Shown: positions 25,829 to 34,546 of the stretch, piece by piece
Layout of the letters: every line of letters starts with the position of its first letter
Numbering within the stretch: the first letter of the stretch is position 1
NCBI RefSeq assembly: GCF_049943125.1
Contig: NZ_CP188040.1
Span: 1,116,001-1,180,000, forward strand
Direction: 5' to 3'
DNA length: 64,000 nucleotides
From: JAEXZL01 sp049943125
GTDB taxonomy: Bacteria; Bacillota; Clostridia; Clostridiales; Clostridiaceae
Notes under the pieces: model-generated
The model's database searches: none
What the model was told of the DNA's origin: nothing
What the model saw: the letters and a program-made list of their open reading frames with translations, nothing else
Program-made: the position numbers and the translations under genes

Positions 25829-26407
25829 GTGAGCAAAACAAATGTTGTACAGAACACAGTCAATCTACCATTAAACTATAAATTTCATGAAAAAATGGAC
25901 TTGAGTAAAGACAAAAAAATTAATGTGCGTATACAGATATTGCTGTTTTTATTGGTTGCTATTATGATTGGATTAGCTAAATTGTTCAACTTCCCATTAG
26001 TAGGTAGCTGGCACACTGGCATAAGAATCCTAATTACAGTTTTTATGTGTGCTGCTTATATGATAGTGCATGAATTAACACATGGTTTTTTTGTGAAGCT
26101 GTTATCTGGTGTGAAGCCGACTTATTTGGTTAAATTCCCCTTCATATGTACAGGCAGTACAGCTTATTTTAACAAGAAAAGTTTTATTATTATTGCTCTT
26201 TCTCCAATTGTTGTATGGGGAATTTCCTTGATTTTGATGCTACTTCTTTTGCCATCTGATTTCTTTTTGAGTATTTATATTGTAACGATTTTGAATTTTG
26301 CAGGGGCAGCAGGAGATTATTTTCAAGTATATGCTATATCAAAGATCCATCCAATGGCATTAGTACAGGATAATGGAGAAGAAACAAAAGTATTTTTGCC
26401 AGTATAA
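25829..26407 (+). CDS. DUF3267-like membrane protein with HExxH motif
   Basis: 192 residues, GTG start behind AGGAGG. Four membrane spans (about 36-56, 66-88, 118-140, 145-165). The second contains MIVHELTHGFFVKLL, an H-E-x-x-H zinc site (about 88-92), and a later NFAGAAGDYFQV could supply a third ligand (N/D) as in M50-type intramembrane zincins. DUF3267 proteins are known as putative zincin-like membrane peptidases with no established substrate. It is monocistronic; the MerR-type site upstream suggests inducible expression. Peptidase activity is inferred, not shown. Confidence 0.7.
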   Translation: MSKTNVVQNTVNLPLNYKFHEKMDLSKDKKINVRIQILLFLLVAIMIGLAKLFNFPLVGSWHTGIRILITVFMCAAYMIVHELTHGFFVKLLSGVKPTYLVKFPFICTGSTAYFNKKSFIIIALSPIVVWGISLILMLLLLPSDFFLSIYIVTILNFAGAAGDYFQVYAISKIHPMALVQDNGEETKVFLPV

Positions 26408-26477
26408 AGAGTACTATTAACAATTAAAATTATGTAGCATTATTATCTACTTCACTAAGACTAAAATAATTAAATGT

Positions 26478-26518
26478 AAAAAACTATGCTAATTAATTTA
26501 TTTAGCATAGTTTTTTTA
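26478..26518. terminator. Terminator after the DUF3267-like gene
   Basis: AAAAACTATGCTAA pairs with TTTAGCATAGTTTTT around an AT loop and is followed by further T. Confidence 0.85.
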
Positions 26519-26744
26519 TTACAAAACGCCTGTAAATGTCGCTTATTTTTTTGAGTAGCTCTTCTAATGTAAACACGTTATTATGAGCTTATACCTTTTT
26601 ATTGGAATATTATAATATTTATCCCATATATTATAATGATTCAAAATATTGTCCAATATCCTTCATAAAGAGGATGTTATTAAGGAATTTTAGTGTATAA
26701 TAGAGATATATGAGTTATAGCATGTATTTTATGGAGGATTATGT

Positions 26745-27179
26745 ATGAATGATTCGAATAAAGGAAAGCTTTATTCTGCCTTAATTATTGTAGTACTTGT
26801 ATTAGCTTTAGTAGCAACTGTATTAGTTGGAGAAAGCAGGCAGGCCAAGCTTAAGGAAGATAATTTAAAATTAGCAGAAAAAATAGCAGAATCACAGGAT
26901 AAAGATAACTCAAAAATAGATGAAGATATTAGTACAACCTCTCCAGATAACATCTCAGATAACAATGATGAGGAAGAGGAAGAAGAGATATTAGTTTATT
27001 CAACTGAAAATATCAATGTCCGCTCTGGTCCTGGAACTAATTATAGTATTCTAGGCTCCCTACCAGCCAATGAAAAGGTCCCTCTTATCGAAAAGCGTTC
27101 TGATGGCTGGAGTAAGATCCTCTTTAATGGTGAAGAAGCCTTTTGTACCAGCAGCTATCTTAAAGAAGAGGATATTTAG
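26745..27179 (+). CDS. Membrane-anchored SH3b-domain protein
   Basis: 144 residues. One N-terminal span (about 9-28, LYSALIIVVLVLALVATVLV) anchors the protein with its C-terminus outside. Then come a short coiled stretch (KLKEDNLKLAEKIAES), an acidic low-complexity linker (NDEEEEEE), and one bacterial SH3 domain (about 80-144) with NVRSGPGTNYSILGSLPANEKV and WSKILFNGEEAFCTSSYL. SH3b domains bind cell-wall peptides. No catalytic domain is attached, so it is probably a wall-binding anchor or sensor. TATAAT at 26696-26701 and TGGAGGATT precede the ATG. Monocistronic. Confidence 0.85.
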   Translation: MNDSNKGKLYSALIIVVLVLALVATVLVGESRQAKLKEDNLKLAEKIAESQDKDNSKIDEDISTTSPDNISDNNDEEEEEEILVYSTENINVRSGPGTNYSILGSLPANEKVPLIEKRSDGWSKILFNGEEAFCTSSYLKEEDI

Positions 27180-27311
27180 TTTCTTACTTAGGATACCTAT
27201 ACAGCCGCTCTTATAAATTTATACAGAAATTCTTTAAGCATTAAGAATATATTGTTAAGAAAACATCAAAATAACAAGAATATATTTAATAAAAAATATA
27301 TAATTATAGCT

Positions 27312-27350
27312 AAAAATTACTATAGAAGTTAACTTCTGTAGTAATTTTTA
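27312..27350 (+). terminator. Terminator after the SH3b gene
   Basis: AATTACTA-t-AGAAGTT pairs with AACTTCT-g-TAGTAATT, followed by a T-run. The same stem type recurs at 45423-45459. Confidence 0.85.
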
Positions 27351-27465
27351 TTTTATTTTAAAATCTAAATGCTATTATTCCTAAGGAATCTTGCTCTAGG
27401 AGATATAACATTCTATATATTAGTTAATCAAATAACAAATACATGCATATTTAGATAAAAACATC

Positions 27466-27523
27466 TTGACTTTCTCTAGAAAAAATTGTAAGATTCATTT
27501 GGCAGTTAGTTAAAGCTAACTAA
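27466..27523 (+). promoter_or_regulatory. Promoter with DtxR/IdeR-like iron box
   Basis: TTGACT (27466-27471), 17 bases, TAAGAT (27489-27494), then 11 bases later the inverted repeat TTAGTTA-AAGC-TAACTAA (27506-27523) with perfect seven-base arms. The arms resemble the DtxR/IdeR family consensus (TTAGG-TTAGGC-CTAA). The box lies at or just past the transcription start, a repressing position. Iron repression of the importer is inference. Confidence 0.65.
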
Positions 27524-27561
27524 TATATAATAAAATAATAATAAAAAGGTAGGGAGATATA

Positions 27562-28620
27562 ATGAAGAATAAATTAATTAAATCCATTATCCCAGCAGTA
27601 ATGGTAGTGACACTGATATTGACGGGATGTGGGAAATCCTCTTCAGCTCCAAATAATAATTCAGGTGGTAATTCTACAGAAGGAAATGGCAGCAGTAATT
27701 CTGAAGTTAGCTATCCTATTACTATAAAGCATGCTTTTGGAGAAACAGTTATAGAAGAAAAGCCTGAACGCATTGCTACTATCTCTTGGGGAAATCATGA
27801 CGTACCTCTAGCCTTAGGTGTAGTTCCCGTTGGCATATCAGAAGCAAACTATGGTGTTACCGATGGTAGCGGACTTTTACCTTGGACTATAAATAAATAT
27901 AAAGAATTAGGCGAAGAAAATCCTGTGCTATTTAATGATGTAGCTGGATTAGATTTTGAAGCCATAAATGATGTACAGCCAGACATAATACTAGCAGCAT
28001 ATTCAGGAATTACACAAGAAGAGTATGCTTTATTAAGTGAAATCGCTCCGGTAATTGCATATCCAAGCCTCCCATGGCAGACCCTGTGGAGAGAGCAGAT
28101 AACAATTAATGCTGAAGCTATAGGAATGAAAGCAGAAGGTGAAGCCATGGTTAAAGAACTGGAAGAGCTAATAGACACTAAAGCTAAGGATTATCCTCAA
28201 ATTGCAGGAAAAAAGACTGCCTTCTTATACTTTAATCCAGCAGATCTAGGGAAGTTCTATGTATACCTTCCATCGGATCCAAGAGCTGCATATCTTACGG
28301 ATTTAGGAATGCCTTTCCCTGAGAGTGTTACAGCACTAGCTAAGGAGAGCGACAGCTTTTCTATCGAACTAAGCTCAGAAAATGTTGATGTATTAAATGA
28401 CGTAGATATTATCATAACTTACGGAACTGATACACTCCTTGCTGCGCTGCAGGCTGATTCCTTAGTTGGAACAATACCTGCAGTAAAGAGAGGCTCTGTT
28501 GCAGTAATTGAAGATGGTACCCCCTTAGCTGCCTCTGGAACACCTAGCGCCCTTTCAATTCCCGCAACTATTGATGAATATCTCACCATTATAGGAGAGG
28601 CAGCGGATAAAGTAAAATGA
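27562..28620 (+). CDS. Iron-siderophore ABC transporter substrate-binding lipoprotein
   Basis: 352 residues with a lipoprotein signal (VVTLILTGCGKS, Cys about 23), a Ser/Gly/Asn linker, then the class III (TroA/FhuD-like) binding fold: HAFGETVIEEKPERIATISW opens lobe 1 and AANVDVLNDVDIIITYG-type sequence opens lobe 2 (about 280-295). The ligand is a ferric siderophore, or possibly haem or another chelate. The ATG is behind GTAGGGAG. First gene of a four-gene operon; its stop overlaps the next start by four bases. Confidence 0.9.
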   Translation: MKNKLIKSIIPAVMVVTLILTGCGKSSSAPNNNSGGNSTEGNGSSNSEVSYPITIKHAFGETVIEEKPERIATISWGNHDVPLALGVVPVGISEANYGVTDGSGLLPWTINKYKELGEENPVLFNDVAGLDFEAINDVQPDIILAAYSGITQEEYALLSEIAPVIAYPSLPWQTLWREQITINAEAIGMKAEGEAMVKELEELIDTKAKDYPQIAGKKTAFLYFNPADLGKFYVYLPSDPRAAYLTDLGMPFPESVTALAKESDSFSIELSSENVDVLNDVDIIITYGTDTLLAALQADSLVGTIPAVKRGSVAVIEDGTPLAASGTPSALSIPATIDEYLTIIGEAADKVK

Positions 28621-29615
28621 AGCATTCAAAAATAACCACATTAGTTATCGGCAGCTTAATTCTTCTCCTTTTGTGTGGTTTAGCCTCCTTAGCCTTTGGG
28701 GCAAGAATTGTAGGCTTTGATGATGTGATAAATGCTATAATTCATTCTGAAAGATCCACCTTAAATGAAATTGTAGTGAGTGAAAGAATACCCAGAACTG
28801 TCTTCGGCCTCTTGGCTGGGGCAGCTCTTGGTGTATCTGGAGCACTTATGCAGGCAATCACCCGAAATCCCATAGCGGATCCCAGCATTCTAGGAGTTAA
28901 CACGGGAGCCTCCTTGTTCGTGGTTATTGGCATAGCCTTCTTTAATCTAGGCACAGCCAGCGGATATATTATTTTTGCCCTTGCAGGAGCTACCATCACC
29001 TCAATATTTGTCTATGGTATTGGCTCTATGGGCTATGGAGGTGCCACTCCTATTAAGCTTGCCTTAGCCGGTACTGCTACCAGTGCTGCTCTAACCTCAT
29101 TAGTTAATGCTATTATATTGCCTCGCACAGAGGTAATGAATGCCTTCCGCTTCTGGCAGGTAGGGAGTATCGGTGGAGCTACCTGGAAGGGTATTGCAGC
29201 TGTACTTCCCTTTATTATTATAGGACTTGGTATCGCTATAATAATAAGCCCAGCACTGGATACTCTTGCTTTAGGAGATGACGCTGCCGTAGGCTTAGGT
29301 GTTCGAACAGGAGTTGTGAGGCTTGTGGGGGCAATAGCTGGAATATTGTTATGCGGAGCTACCACAGCTCTTGCGGGGCCCATAGCTTTTATAGGTCTTA
29401 TGGTTCCTCATGTTATGAGGCTCTTCTGTGGACCAAACCTGAGGCTCATCATACCCATGTCAGCTCTAGGTGGTGCAATTCTATTAACCATATCTGATGT
29501 TCTTGGTAGGCTCATAGGAAGTCCTAGTGAGCTTGAGGCAGGAATTATCACAGCCTTTTTAGGAGCACCAATACTGATAATCATTGCAAAGAAAGCGAAG
29601 GTAAAAGCATTATGA
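28617..29615 (+). CDS. FecCD-family iron transporter permease 1
   Basis: 332 residues, about ten spans. The family blocks IVVSERIPRTVFGLLAGAALGVSGALMQ (about 48-75, cut short here), NPIADPSILGVNTGAS and GPIAFIGLMVPHVMRLF (about 249-265, the cytosolic coupling helix region) are all present. It pairs with the second permease as a heterodimer for BtuC/FhuB-like import. Starts with ATGA overlap on the binding-protein gene and itself overlaps the next gene by four bases. Confidence 0.93.
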   Translation: MKHSKITTLVIGSLILLLLCGLASLAFGARIVGFDDVINAIIHSERSTLNEIVVSERIPRTVFGLLAGAALGVSGALMQAITRNPIADPSILGVNTGASLFVVIGIAFFNLGTASGYIIFALAGATITSIFVYGIGSMGYGGATPIKLALAGTATSAALTSLVNAIILPRTEVMNAFRFWQVGSIGGATWKGIAAVLPFIIIGLGIAIIISPALDTLALGDDAAVGLGVRTGVVRLVGAIAGILLCGATTALAGPIAFIGLMVPHVMRLFCGPNLRLIIPMSALGGAILLTISDVLGRLIGSPSELEAGIITAFLGAPILIIIAKKAKVKAL

Positions 29616-30640
29616 TAGAAAATAATATTGTCCAAAAAGGAGCTTCTAAGAGAAGATTTCGCTATTTTACAGTGACTATTTTATTGGCTATACTGGCTCT
29701 ATTACTTTGTGCCATGGTTCTTTTACTTGGAAATACTATATATTCTCCCAGTGTAGTGCTTAGAGTACTTCTTGGCGAGTCGGTACAGGGAGCTACCTTT
29801 GCCATCTCTACCTTAAGACTTCCAAGAATGCTTTCAGCTCTACTTGCTGGAATGGCCTTTGGTATGGCAGGCAGCACCTTTCAGACTATGCTGAGAAACC
29901 CCTTAGCAAGTCCAGATATCATAGGAATAACCTCCGGCTCCAGTGTAGCAGCAGTTTTCTGCATACTTGTGCTGAGTCTAAGTGGAACCGTTGTTTCGGC
30001 AGCTGCAGTTGTATCTGGTCTTTTAGTAGCAGTCACCATCTACTTTCTTTCCAAGGGTGGAAGCTTCTCTGGAGGAAGATTAATTCTAATAGGAATTGGA
30101 GTCCAAGCCATGTTAAATGCTGTAATTTCCTTCCTTCTTCTAAGAGCCTCAGAGTACGATGTTCCTGGGGCTCTAAGATGGCTCAGTGGAACTCTTAACG
30201 GAATAAGAATGAGTCAGCTAGGCGGGCTATTTATAGCAGTAGTGGTCTTTGGGCTAATAATCATATTACTTGGAAGACATTTAAGGATTCTAGAGCTAGG
30301 AGAACAGTCAGCCATATCCTTGGGTGTTAGAACTGATGTCACTAGAATTCTTTTAATAATAAGCGCAGTATTTCTCATTGCCTTTGCAACGGCAGTTACC
30401 GGGCCCATAGCCTTTGTGGCGTTTCTGGCAGGTCCAATAGCTACGAAGCTTGTGGGTATAGGTGCACCCACTGAATTCCCTGCAGGTCTTACAGGAGCAA
30501 TCTTGGTGCTAGCCTCAGACTTAATCGGTCAGTTTGCCTTTGATACCAGTTTCCCCGTAGGGATTATTACAGGAATATTAGGTTCTCCCTATCTACTCTA
30601 TCTATTGATCCGCATGAACAAACGAGGAGGAGCAGCATAA
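29612..30640 (+). CDS. FecCD-family iron transporter permease 2
   Basis: 342 residues. LRLPRMLSALLAGMAFGMAG, RNPLASPDIIGITSGSS and VTGPIAFVAFLAGPIATKLVG are the FecCD signatures. About ten spans. Forms the second half of the membrane channel. Four-base overlap with permease 1 and one-base contact with the ATPase gene show tight translational coupling. Confidence 0.93.
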   Translation: MIENNIVQKGASKRRFRYFTVTILLAILALLLCAMVLLLGNTIYSPSVVLRVLLGESVQGATFAISTLRLPRMLSALLAGMAFGMAGSTFQTMLRNPLASPDIIGITSGSSVAAVFCILVLSLSGTVVSAAAVVSGLLVAVTIYFLSKGGSFSGGRLILIGIGVQAMLNAVISFLLLRASEYDVPGALRWLSGTLNGIRMSQLGGLFIAVVVFGLIIILLGRHLRILELGEQSAISLGVRTDVTRILLIISAVFLIAFATAVTGPIAFVAFLAGPIATKLVGIGAPTEFPAGLTGAILVLASDLIGQFAFDTSFPVGIITGILGSPYLLYLLIRMNKRGGAA

Positions 30641-31452
30641 TGAATGAACATTTATTGAAAGCCAACAGCGTAACCTCTGGCTATGATAAAAGAATAATTG
30701 TAAATGGTATTGATATCACCATTCCTAAAAGCAAAATCAGCGTAATAATAGGAGCCAATGCCTGTGGTAAATCCACCCTGCTCAAAACTCTCTCCAGACT
30801 TATACAGCCAATGTCTGGTGAGGTTCTTCTCGACGGAAAGAAATTAACAGAAATGCCTCCTAAGGAGCTGGCAAAGGTTTTAGGTCTTCTGCCTCAATCT
30901 CCCATAGTTCCCGAAGGCATTACCGTAGCAGACCTAGTAGGACGTGGCCGTTTCCCTTATCAATCCTTCTTTAAAGGCCTCACTAAAAAGGACTACGAGG
31001 CCGTAGAAGAAGCCTTAGAAATTATGGGAATCACCGAGCTAGCAAACCGCAGCGTAGACGAGCTCTCCGGAGGTCAGCGTCAAAGAGTATGGATAGCCAT
31101 GGCTCTAGCTCAGCAGACGGACATCCTCCTCCTGGACGAGCCCACCACCTTCCTAGACATAGCCTATCAGGTGGAAATCCTCGACCTCCTCACAGACCTG
31201 AATAGAAGGCTAGGCACCACCATAGTAATGGTCTTACACGATATAAATCTATCAGCACGATATGCTGACTATATATTTGCAGTACAGAAGGGAAACCTCA
31301 TCGCACAGGGGGCTCCTTCAGAGATCATCACGGAAGAATTGATTAAGAAGGTTTTTGACCTTGATTGCACTGTGATTAGTGATCCTGTTTCTGGGACTCC
31401 GTTTATAGTTCCTAGGGGGAGACATCACGTGGAAAAGAGAACTAAGAGGTAA
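30640..31452 (+). CDS. Iron-siderophore ABC transporter ATP-binding protein
   Basis: 270 residues, FepC/FhuC type. Walker A GANACGKST (about 38-46; note A-C where many have G-S), signature LSGGQRQR (about 142-149), Walker B ILLLDEPTTFLD and H-loop VLHD. Last gene of the operon. Its last codons (KRTKR-stop) lie inside the purine-rich repeat array that follows, so the C-terminus seems to have been rewritten by that array; the core is complete. Confidence 0.92.
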   Translation: MNEHLLKANSVTSGYDKRIIVNGIDITIPKSKISVIIGANACGKSTLLKTLSRLIQPMSGEVLLDGKKLTEMPPKELAKVLGLLPQSPIVPEGITVADLVGRGRFPYQSFFKGLTKKDYEAVEEALEIMGITELANRSVDELSGGQRQRVWIAMALAQQTDILLLDEPTTFLDIAYQVEILDLLTDLNRRLGTTIVMVLHDINLSARYADYIFAVQKGNLIAQGAPSEIITEELIKKVFDLDCTVISDPVSGTPFIVPRGRHHVEKRTKR

Positions 31453-31612
31453 TAGGTAAGAAGTAAGAGTTGAATAGCAAAGATAAAAGAGAACTAAGAG
31501 GTAATAACTAAGAAGTAAGAGATAAGAGCAAAGAGCAAAAGATAAAAGAGAGTTAAGAGCTAATGGAGCTAAGGGATCTAAGGCAAAAGTTGAAAAAAAA
31601 GAGGAAAAGGGG
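31433..31612 (+). repeat. Purine-rich degenerate repeat array 1
   Basis: Repeated words such as GAACTAAGAGGTAATA, TAAGAAGTAAGAG and AGATAAAAGAG. A 22-base stretch at 31433-31454 recurs at 31485-31506. The array begins inside the 3' end of the ATPase gene. Same family as the arrays at 43631, 44694, 47300 and 56725. Confidence 0.8.
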
Positions 31613-31654
31613 TGTTACACTTGAATTTTTAATTCATTGTGGAGCAACCCTTTG
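31605..31654. terminator. Imperfect nested hairpin between convergent genes
   Basis: AAGGGGTG-CAC arm pairs imperfectly with GTG-CAACCCTT; an inner TGAATT/AATTCA hairpin forms the tip. Possible terminator for the iron operon or the deformylase gene. Confidence 0.5.
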
Positions 31655-31668
31655 ATTTTAATATTAGG

Positions 31669-32121
31669 CTATTTTATCCATTTAATGACCTTATCTGTAA
31701 ATAGAATTCCATCTAAATGATCTAGTTCGTGGCAGAAGCACTTGGCCATCTCACCTTGTCCTGTTAATACAACTTCTTCTCCATGTTCGTTTAGGGCTTT
31801 AATAGTTACTTTTTCTGGACGGATTGTTTTTCCATATCTATCTGGAATACTTAAGCAGCCTTCTATACATTCCTGTTCCCCACTTGTATCAATAATTTGT
31901 GGACTTACTAATTTAAACACACCAGTCCCCATATCTATTACTACTAATCTCTTTAATATTCCAATCTGTGGTGCTGCAATTGCTGCTCCATTTTCTGTAT
32001 TATGAAGAGTGTCTAACATATCATCTAATATCATTCTTATATGATTGTCTACCTCTTTTACTGTTCTAGATCTTTTTCTTAGTATATCATCATCATTATA
32101 TCTAAGCTGTCTTAAGGCCAT
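31669..32121 (-). CDS. def: Peptide deformylase (second-type, short)
   Basis: 150 residues from ATG 32121, which has AGAGGTG upstream; a longer frame up to 32220 is not needed and lacks a ribosome site. All three deformylase motifs are present: NGAAIAAPQIG (motif 1, first Gly changed to Ala), EGCLSIPD (motif 2 with the metal Cys) and CHELDHLDG (motif 3, H-E-x-x-H, with L and D inside). It removes N-formyl groups from nascent proteins using Fe2+ or Zn2+. It overlaps the end of the XRE regulator gene by 20 bases. Isolated from fmt and the usual translation cluster, so it may be a secondary copy. Confidence 0.9.
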   Translation of the reverse strand: MALRQLRYNDDDILRKRSRTVKEVDNHIRMILDDMLDTLHNTENGAAIAAPQIGILKRLVVIDMGTGVFKLVSPQIIDTSGEQECIEGCLSIPDRYGKTIRPEKVTIKALNEHGEEVVLTGQGEMAKCFCHELDHLDGILFTDKVIKWIK

Positions 32122-32356
32122 TTTTTTCACCTCTGCTCCTATCTGCCCTAGATTTTCTCTCACTTTCCTCAAAAATGAAAATTTCTTCAATGGAACAGTT
32201 AAATATTTTTGCAATATCATAAGCTATCCATATTGATGGCTCATTTTTTTCTGTTTCAAGTGCATTTATAGCTTGTCGTGATATTCCTATCTTTTTTCCC
32301 AACTCTTCTTGCGTAATCCCCATTTTTTCTCTTAATTCGCGGATCCTATTTTTCAT
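32102..32356 (-). CDS. Small XRE/Cro-like helix-turn-helix regulator
   Basis: 84 residues; one HTH domain at about 3-58 (IRELREKMGITQEELGKKIGI and SRQAINALETEKNEPSIW), followed by a basic tail. Typical of YozG-type short clostridial regulators that bind DNA as dimers. ATG follows GGAGGAAAAT. Translationally coupled to the deformylase gene downstream (stop at 32102, next start at 32121), so it probably autoregulates this pair. Confidence 0.88.
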   Translation of the reverse strand: MKNRIRELREKMGITQEELGKKIGISRQAINALETEKNEPSIWIAYDIAKIFNCSIEEIFIFEESERKSRADRSRGEKNGLKTA

Positions 32357-32571
32357 TTATTTTCCTCCAGGATGTAATGCTTACCTTACATTTTATCTGT
32401 ATTTTATTTCCATGTCAAGTTAACATTACATGATTCTTATACCTACTAAGATTTTAATAGATTAATTTCTTTATTAGCTATAAAATAATATGATATAGTT
32501 TAAATCACAAATATCTACAGAATTCATATAACTCATAGAGCTGTTATTTTAAAAATACATAATTGCATAAA
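32357..32571. other. Promoter region of the XRE/deformylase pair
   Basis: Contains the upstream control region read leftward. A TTTACATT-like stretch recurs (ACATTTTAT, ACATTACATG), possibly an XRE operator, but no clear palindrome was fixed. Confidence 0.35.
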
Positions 32572-32613
32572 AATAACACTGCCCAAAAAGAATCCTATCT
32601 GAGCAGTGTTATT
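32572..32613. terminator. Terminator of the long catabolic operon
   Basis: AATAACACTGC and GCAGTGTTATT form a perfect 11-base stem with a 20-base loop, and T-runs on both sides. It directly follows the kinase stop codon on the minus strand. Confidence 0.85.
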
Positions 32614-32615
32614 TT

Positions 32616-33491
32616 TTATATTAAGATTTCAGAAAGTACTGGAATAGATGGTGCGGCTCCTGGTCTAGTAACAGATAGGGCTGCAGCTGCTGTGGCAAGC
32701 TCTAAGGCTTCCTTAACAGTTTTGCCCATTAGTATGGCTGAAAGATAGTAGCCAGTGAAGGTATCCCCGGCAGCAGTTGTGTCTACGGGAGTTACCTTTT
32801 GTGCTGGTACAGCTATTCTCTCTTCCTGATGTGCATATATTACTCCTTTTGAACCTAAGGTAAGGACAAATTCACTATTGGGATATTTGCTTGTTAACTC
32901 ATTTAATATAGACTCTGGTTCTTCTCTATCCGTGAGAGCACTGCCTTCAACTTCGTTTAGTATAAAGGTGCTTACCTTATATAAAAGATAGCTTTTTAGC
33001 TTATCATTTATTGGAGAAGGGTTCAGTATAATTTTCAGTCCAAGGTCATAGGCCTTATTGATTATATAATCCATGTGGTTTATCTCATTCTGTAAAAGTA
33101 CATAGTCACCTTTATTGAAGCTTGCGAGAATTGTGTCTATACCTTCCGTGGTAAAAAGCTGATTAGCCCCTCCAAAGAGAAGTATACAATTTTCACCATG
33201 GTTATTCACCTGGATTATTGCATGACCTGTAGAGCCTTCTACTGTGGAAATAAAGTCCGTATTAACCCCTTCCTGCTGCAGTAGCTCCTTTAGAAATGCT
33301 CCATCACTGCCTATAAGACCTCCATGGTAGACCTCTGCGCCGGCTCTTCTCAGTGCTATGGACTGATTTAGGCCCTTACCACCGCTGAATATTTTCATTG
33401 CTTCAGAAAGCTTTGTTTCCCCTCCAGCAACAAAATCATCCACCTGATAAACATAATCAATATTTAATGAACCAATATTTATTATCTTCAT
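32616..33491 (-). CDS. PfkB-family sugar kinase (ribokinase-like)
   Basis: 291 residues. PfkB signature 1 FSGGKGLNQSIALRRAGAEV (about 35-54) and signature 2 DTTAAGDTFTGYY (about 239-251, with catalytic Asp in AGD) are complete. The N-terminal INIGSLNIDYVYQVDDF is ribokinase-like. It phosphorylates ribose or a similar sugar with ATP. Last gene of the operon; a 19-base gap separates it from the ADP-ribosylglycohydrolase. That pairing suggests the sugar released by the hydrolase is the substrate, but this is inference. Confidence 0.88.
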   Translation of the reverse strand: MKIINIGSLNIDYVYQVDDFVAGGETKLSEAMKIFSGGKGLNQSIALRRAGAEVYHGGLIGSDGAFLKELLQQEGVNTDFISTVEGSTGHAIIQVNNHGENCILLFGGANQLFTTEGIDTILASFNKGDYVLLQNEINHMDYIINKAYDLGLKIILNPSPINDKLKSYLLYKVSTFILNEVEGSALTDREEPESILNELTSKYPNSEFVLTLGSKGVIYAHQEERIAVPAQKVTPVDTTAAGDTFTGYYLSAILMGKTVKEALELATAAAALSVTRPGAAPSIPVLSEILI

Positions 33492-33510
33492 GCTTCACCC
33501 CAAAATTAAA

Positions 33511-34497
33511 TTATTTAATAAGCTCTGCCAGACTCCTGCTTAATTCCTTAACATCAAGACCCTTGGTGAAGCTTAGACAGGTACCTGAAGGGTATCTAGT
33601 TTTTTCAAGCCATCTTTCTGGAATATTGGAAGCACCATATTTTGCACCTAAGATAGCTCCTACAATAGCCCCTATAGTATCTGCGTCTCTTCCAAAGTTT
33701 CCTGCTGCTATAACACCAGTTTTAAAATCCTTATTAACTAATTTTAGCACACCAAAGGCGCTGGCGATAGCTTCAGGCACTACTGCCTTATAGCTAGTCC
33801 AGAGTTCATCATGGATAAGCATCCATGATTTGAAGAAGTCACCCTCTTGTTCATCAATAATCTCAAAGGTCTTATTCATGGTGTAATAAAGCCAGGAGTC
33901 CTTTGGAATAACGCTCAATGCTGCCTCTATGATTTCATCTATTGTCCCATCTACCATGGCTGTTGCCACTGCTGCCGCTACTGCTTGAGCTCCCCATATT
34001 CCTTCTCTATAATGGCTGAGAGAGGCATCTATCTCTGCAAGCTCACAGGCTTTTTTTACATCTCCAGCACAGATGATTCCTATAGGTGATATCCTCATAG
34101 CACTTCCATCACTATTATAATAAGAATTGTACATGCCAGAGTATGGAGGTAGAATTCCTCTCTTTAAATTTCTAGCTCCCTCAATCTCACTAGCGCCTCC
34201 CCTTGGGAAGTCATCCTGCACTGCCACATGCTCAAGCCATGCATCTACAAAATCCTGTGCTGTTGGATTTCCCTGCGCCTTTATTAAGGTTGTGGCAGTT
34301 AATAGACCAAACTCTGTATCATCAGTACTCCAGGAAGCTCCCTCGTTAAAGTCTGTGGTTATACCATACAAAAGCTGATTTTCTGGCTTTCTGGAGGCAT
34401 CTCCGAAAGAATCTCCTATAGCCAAGCCTGCCAGTGCACCTAAGGCTTTGTCATAGGCAAGCTCCTTATTATCAATCAATTCTTTTCTGCTAATCAT
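33511..34497 (-). CDS. ADP-ribosylglycohydrolase-family protein, single domain
   Basis: 328 residues. All-helical ARH fold with two metal motifs: STDDTEFGLLTA (Asp-Asp-Thr-Glu at 59-62) and NFGRDADTIGAIVGAILGAKYG (Asp-Ala-Asp-Thr near 269-272). The N-terminal ALGALAGLAIGDSFGD is standard. ARH enzymes split N-, O- or S-glycosidic bonds to ADP-ribose or ribose with two Mg2+; bacterial family members include DraG and nucleoside-like hydrolases. With a kinase and an ABC importer in the same operon a catabolic substrate is more likely than protein de-ADP-ribosylation. ATG has GGGGGAAG in front. Confidence 0.85.
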   Translation of the reverse strand: MISRKELIDNKELAYDKALGALAGLAIGDSFGDASRKPENQLLYGITTDFNEGASWSTDDTEFGLLTATTLIKAQGNPTAQDFVDAWLEHVAVQDDFPRGGASEIEGARNLKRGILPPYSGMYNSYYNSDGSAMRISPIGIICAGDVKKACELAEIDASLSHYREGIWGAQAVAAAVATAMVDGTIDEIIEAALSVIPKDSWLYYTMNKTFEIIDEQEGDFFKSWMLIHDELWTSYKAVVPEAIASAFGVLKLVNKDFKTGVIAAGNFGRDADTIGAIVGAILGAKYGASNIPERWLEKTRYPSGTCLSFTKGLDVKELSRSLAELIK

Positions 34498-34546
34498 AAT
34501 ACTTCCCCCTCATTGGTGATTTTTTTATTCTTTACATTTACTTTTC

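Noticed and set aside
32121..32220. N-terminal extension of the deformylase
   Set aside because: It only re-reads the XRE gene in another frame; ATG 32121 has AGAGGTG upstream and fits family length.
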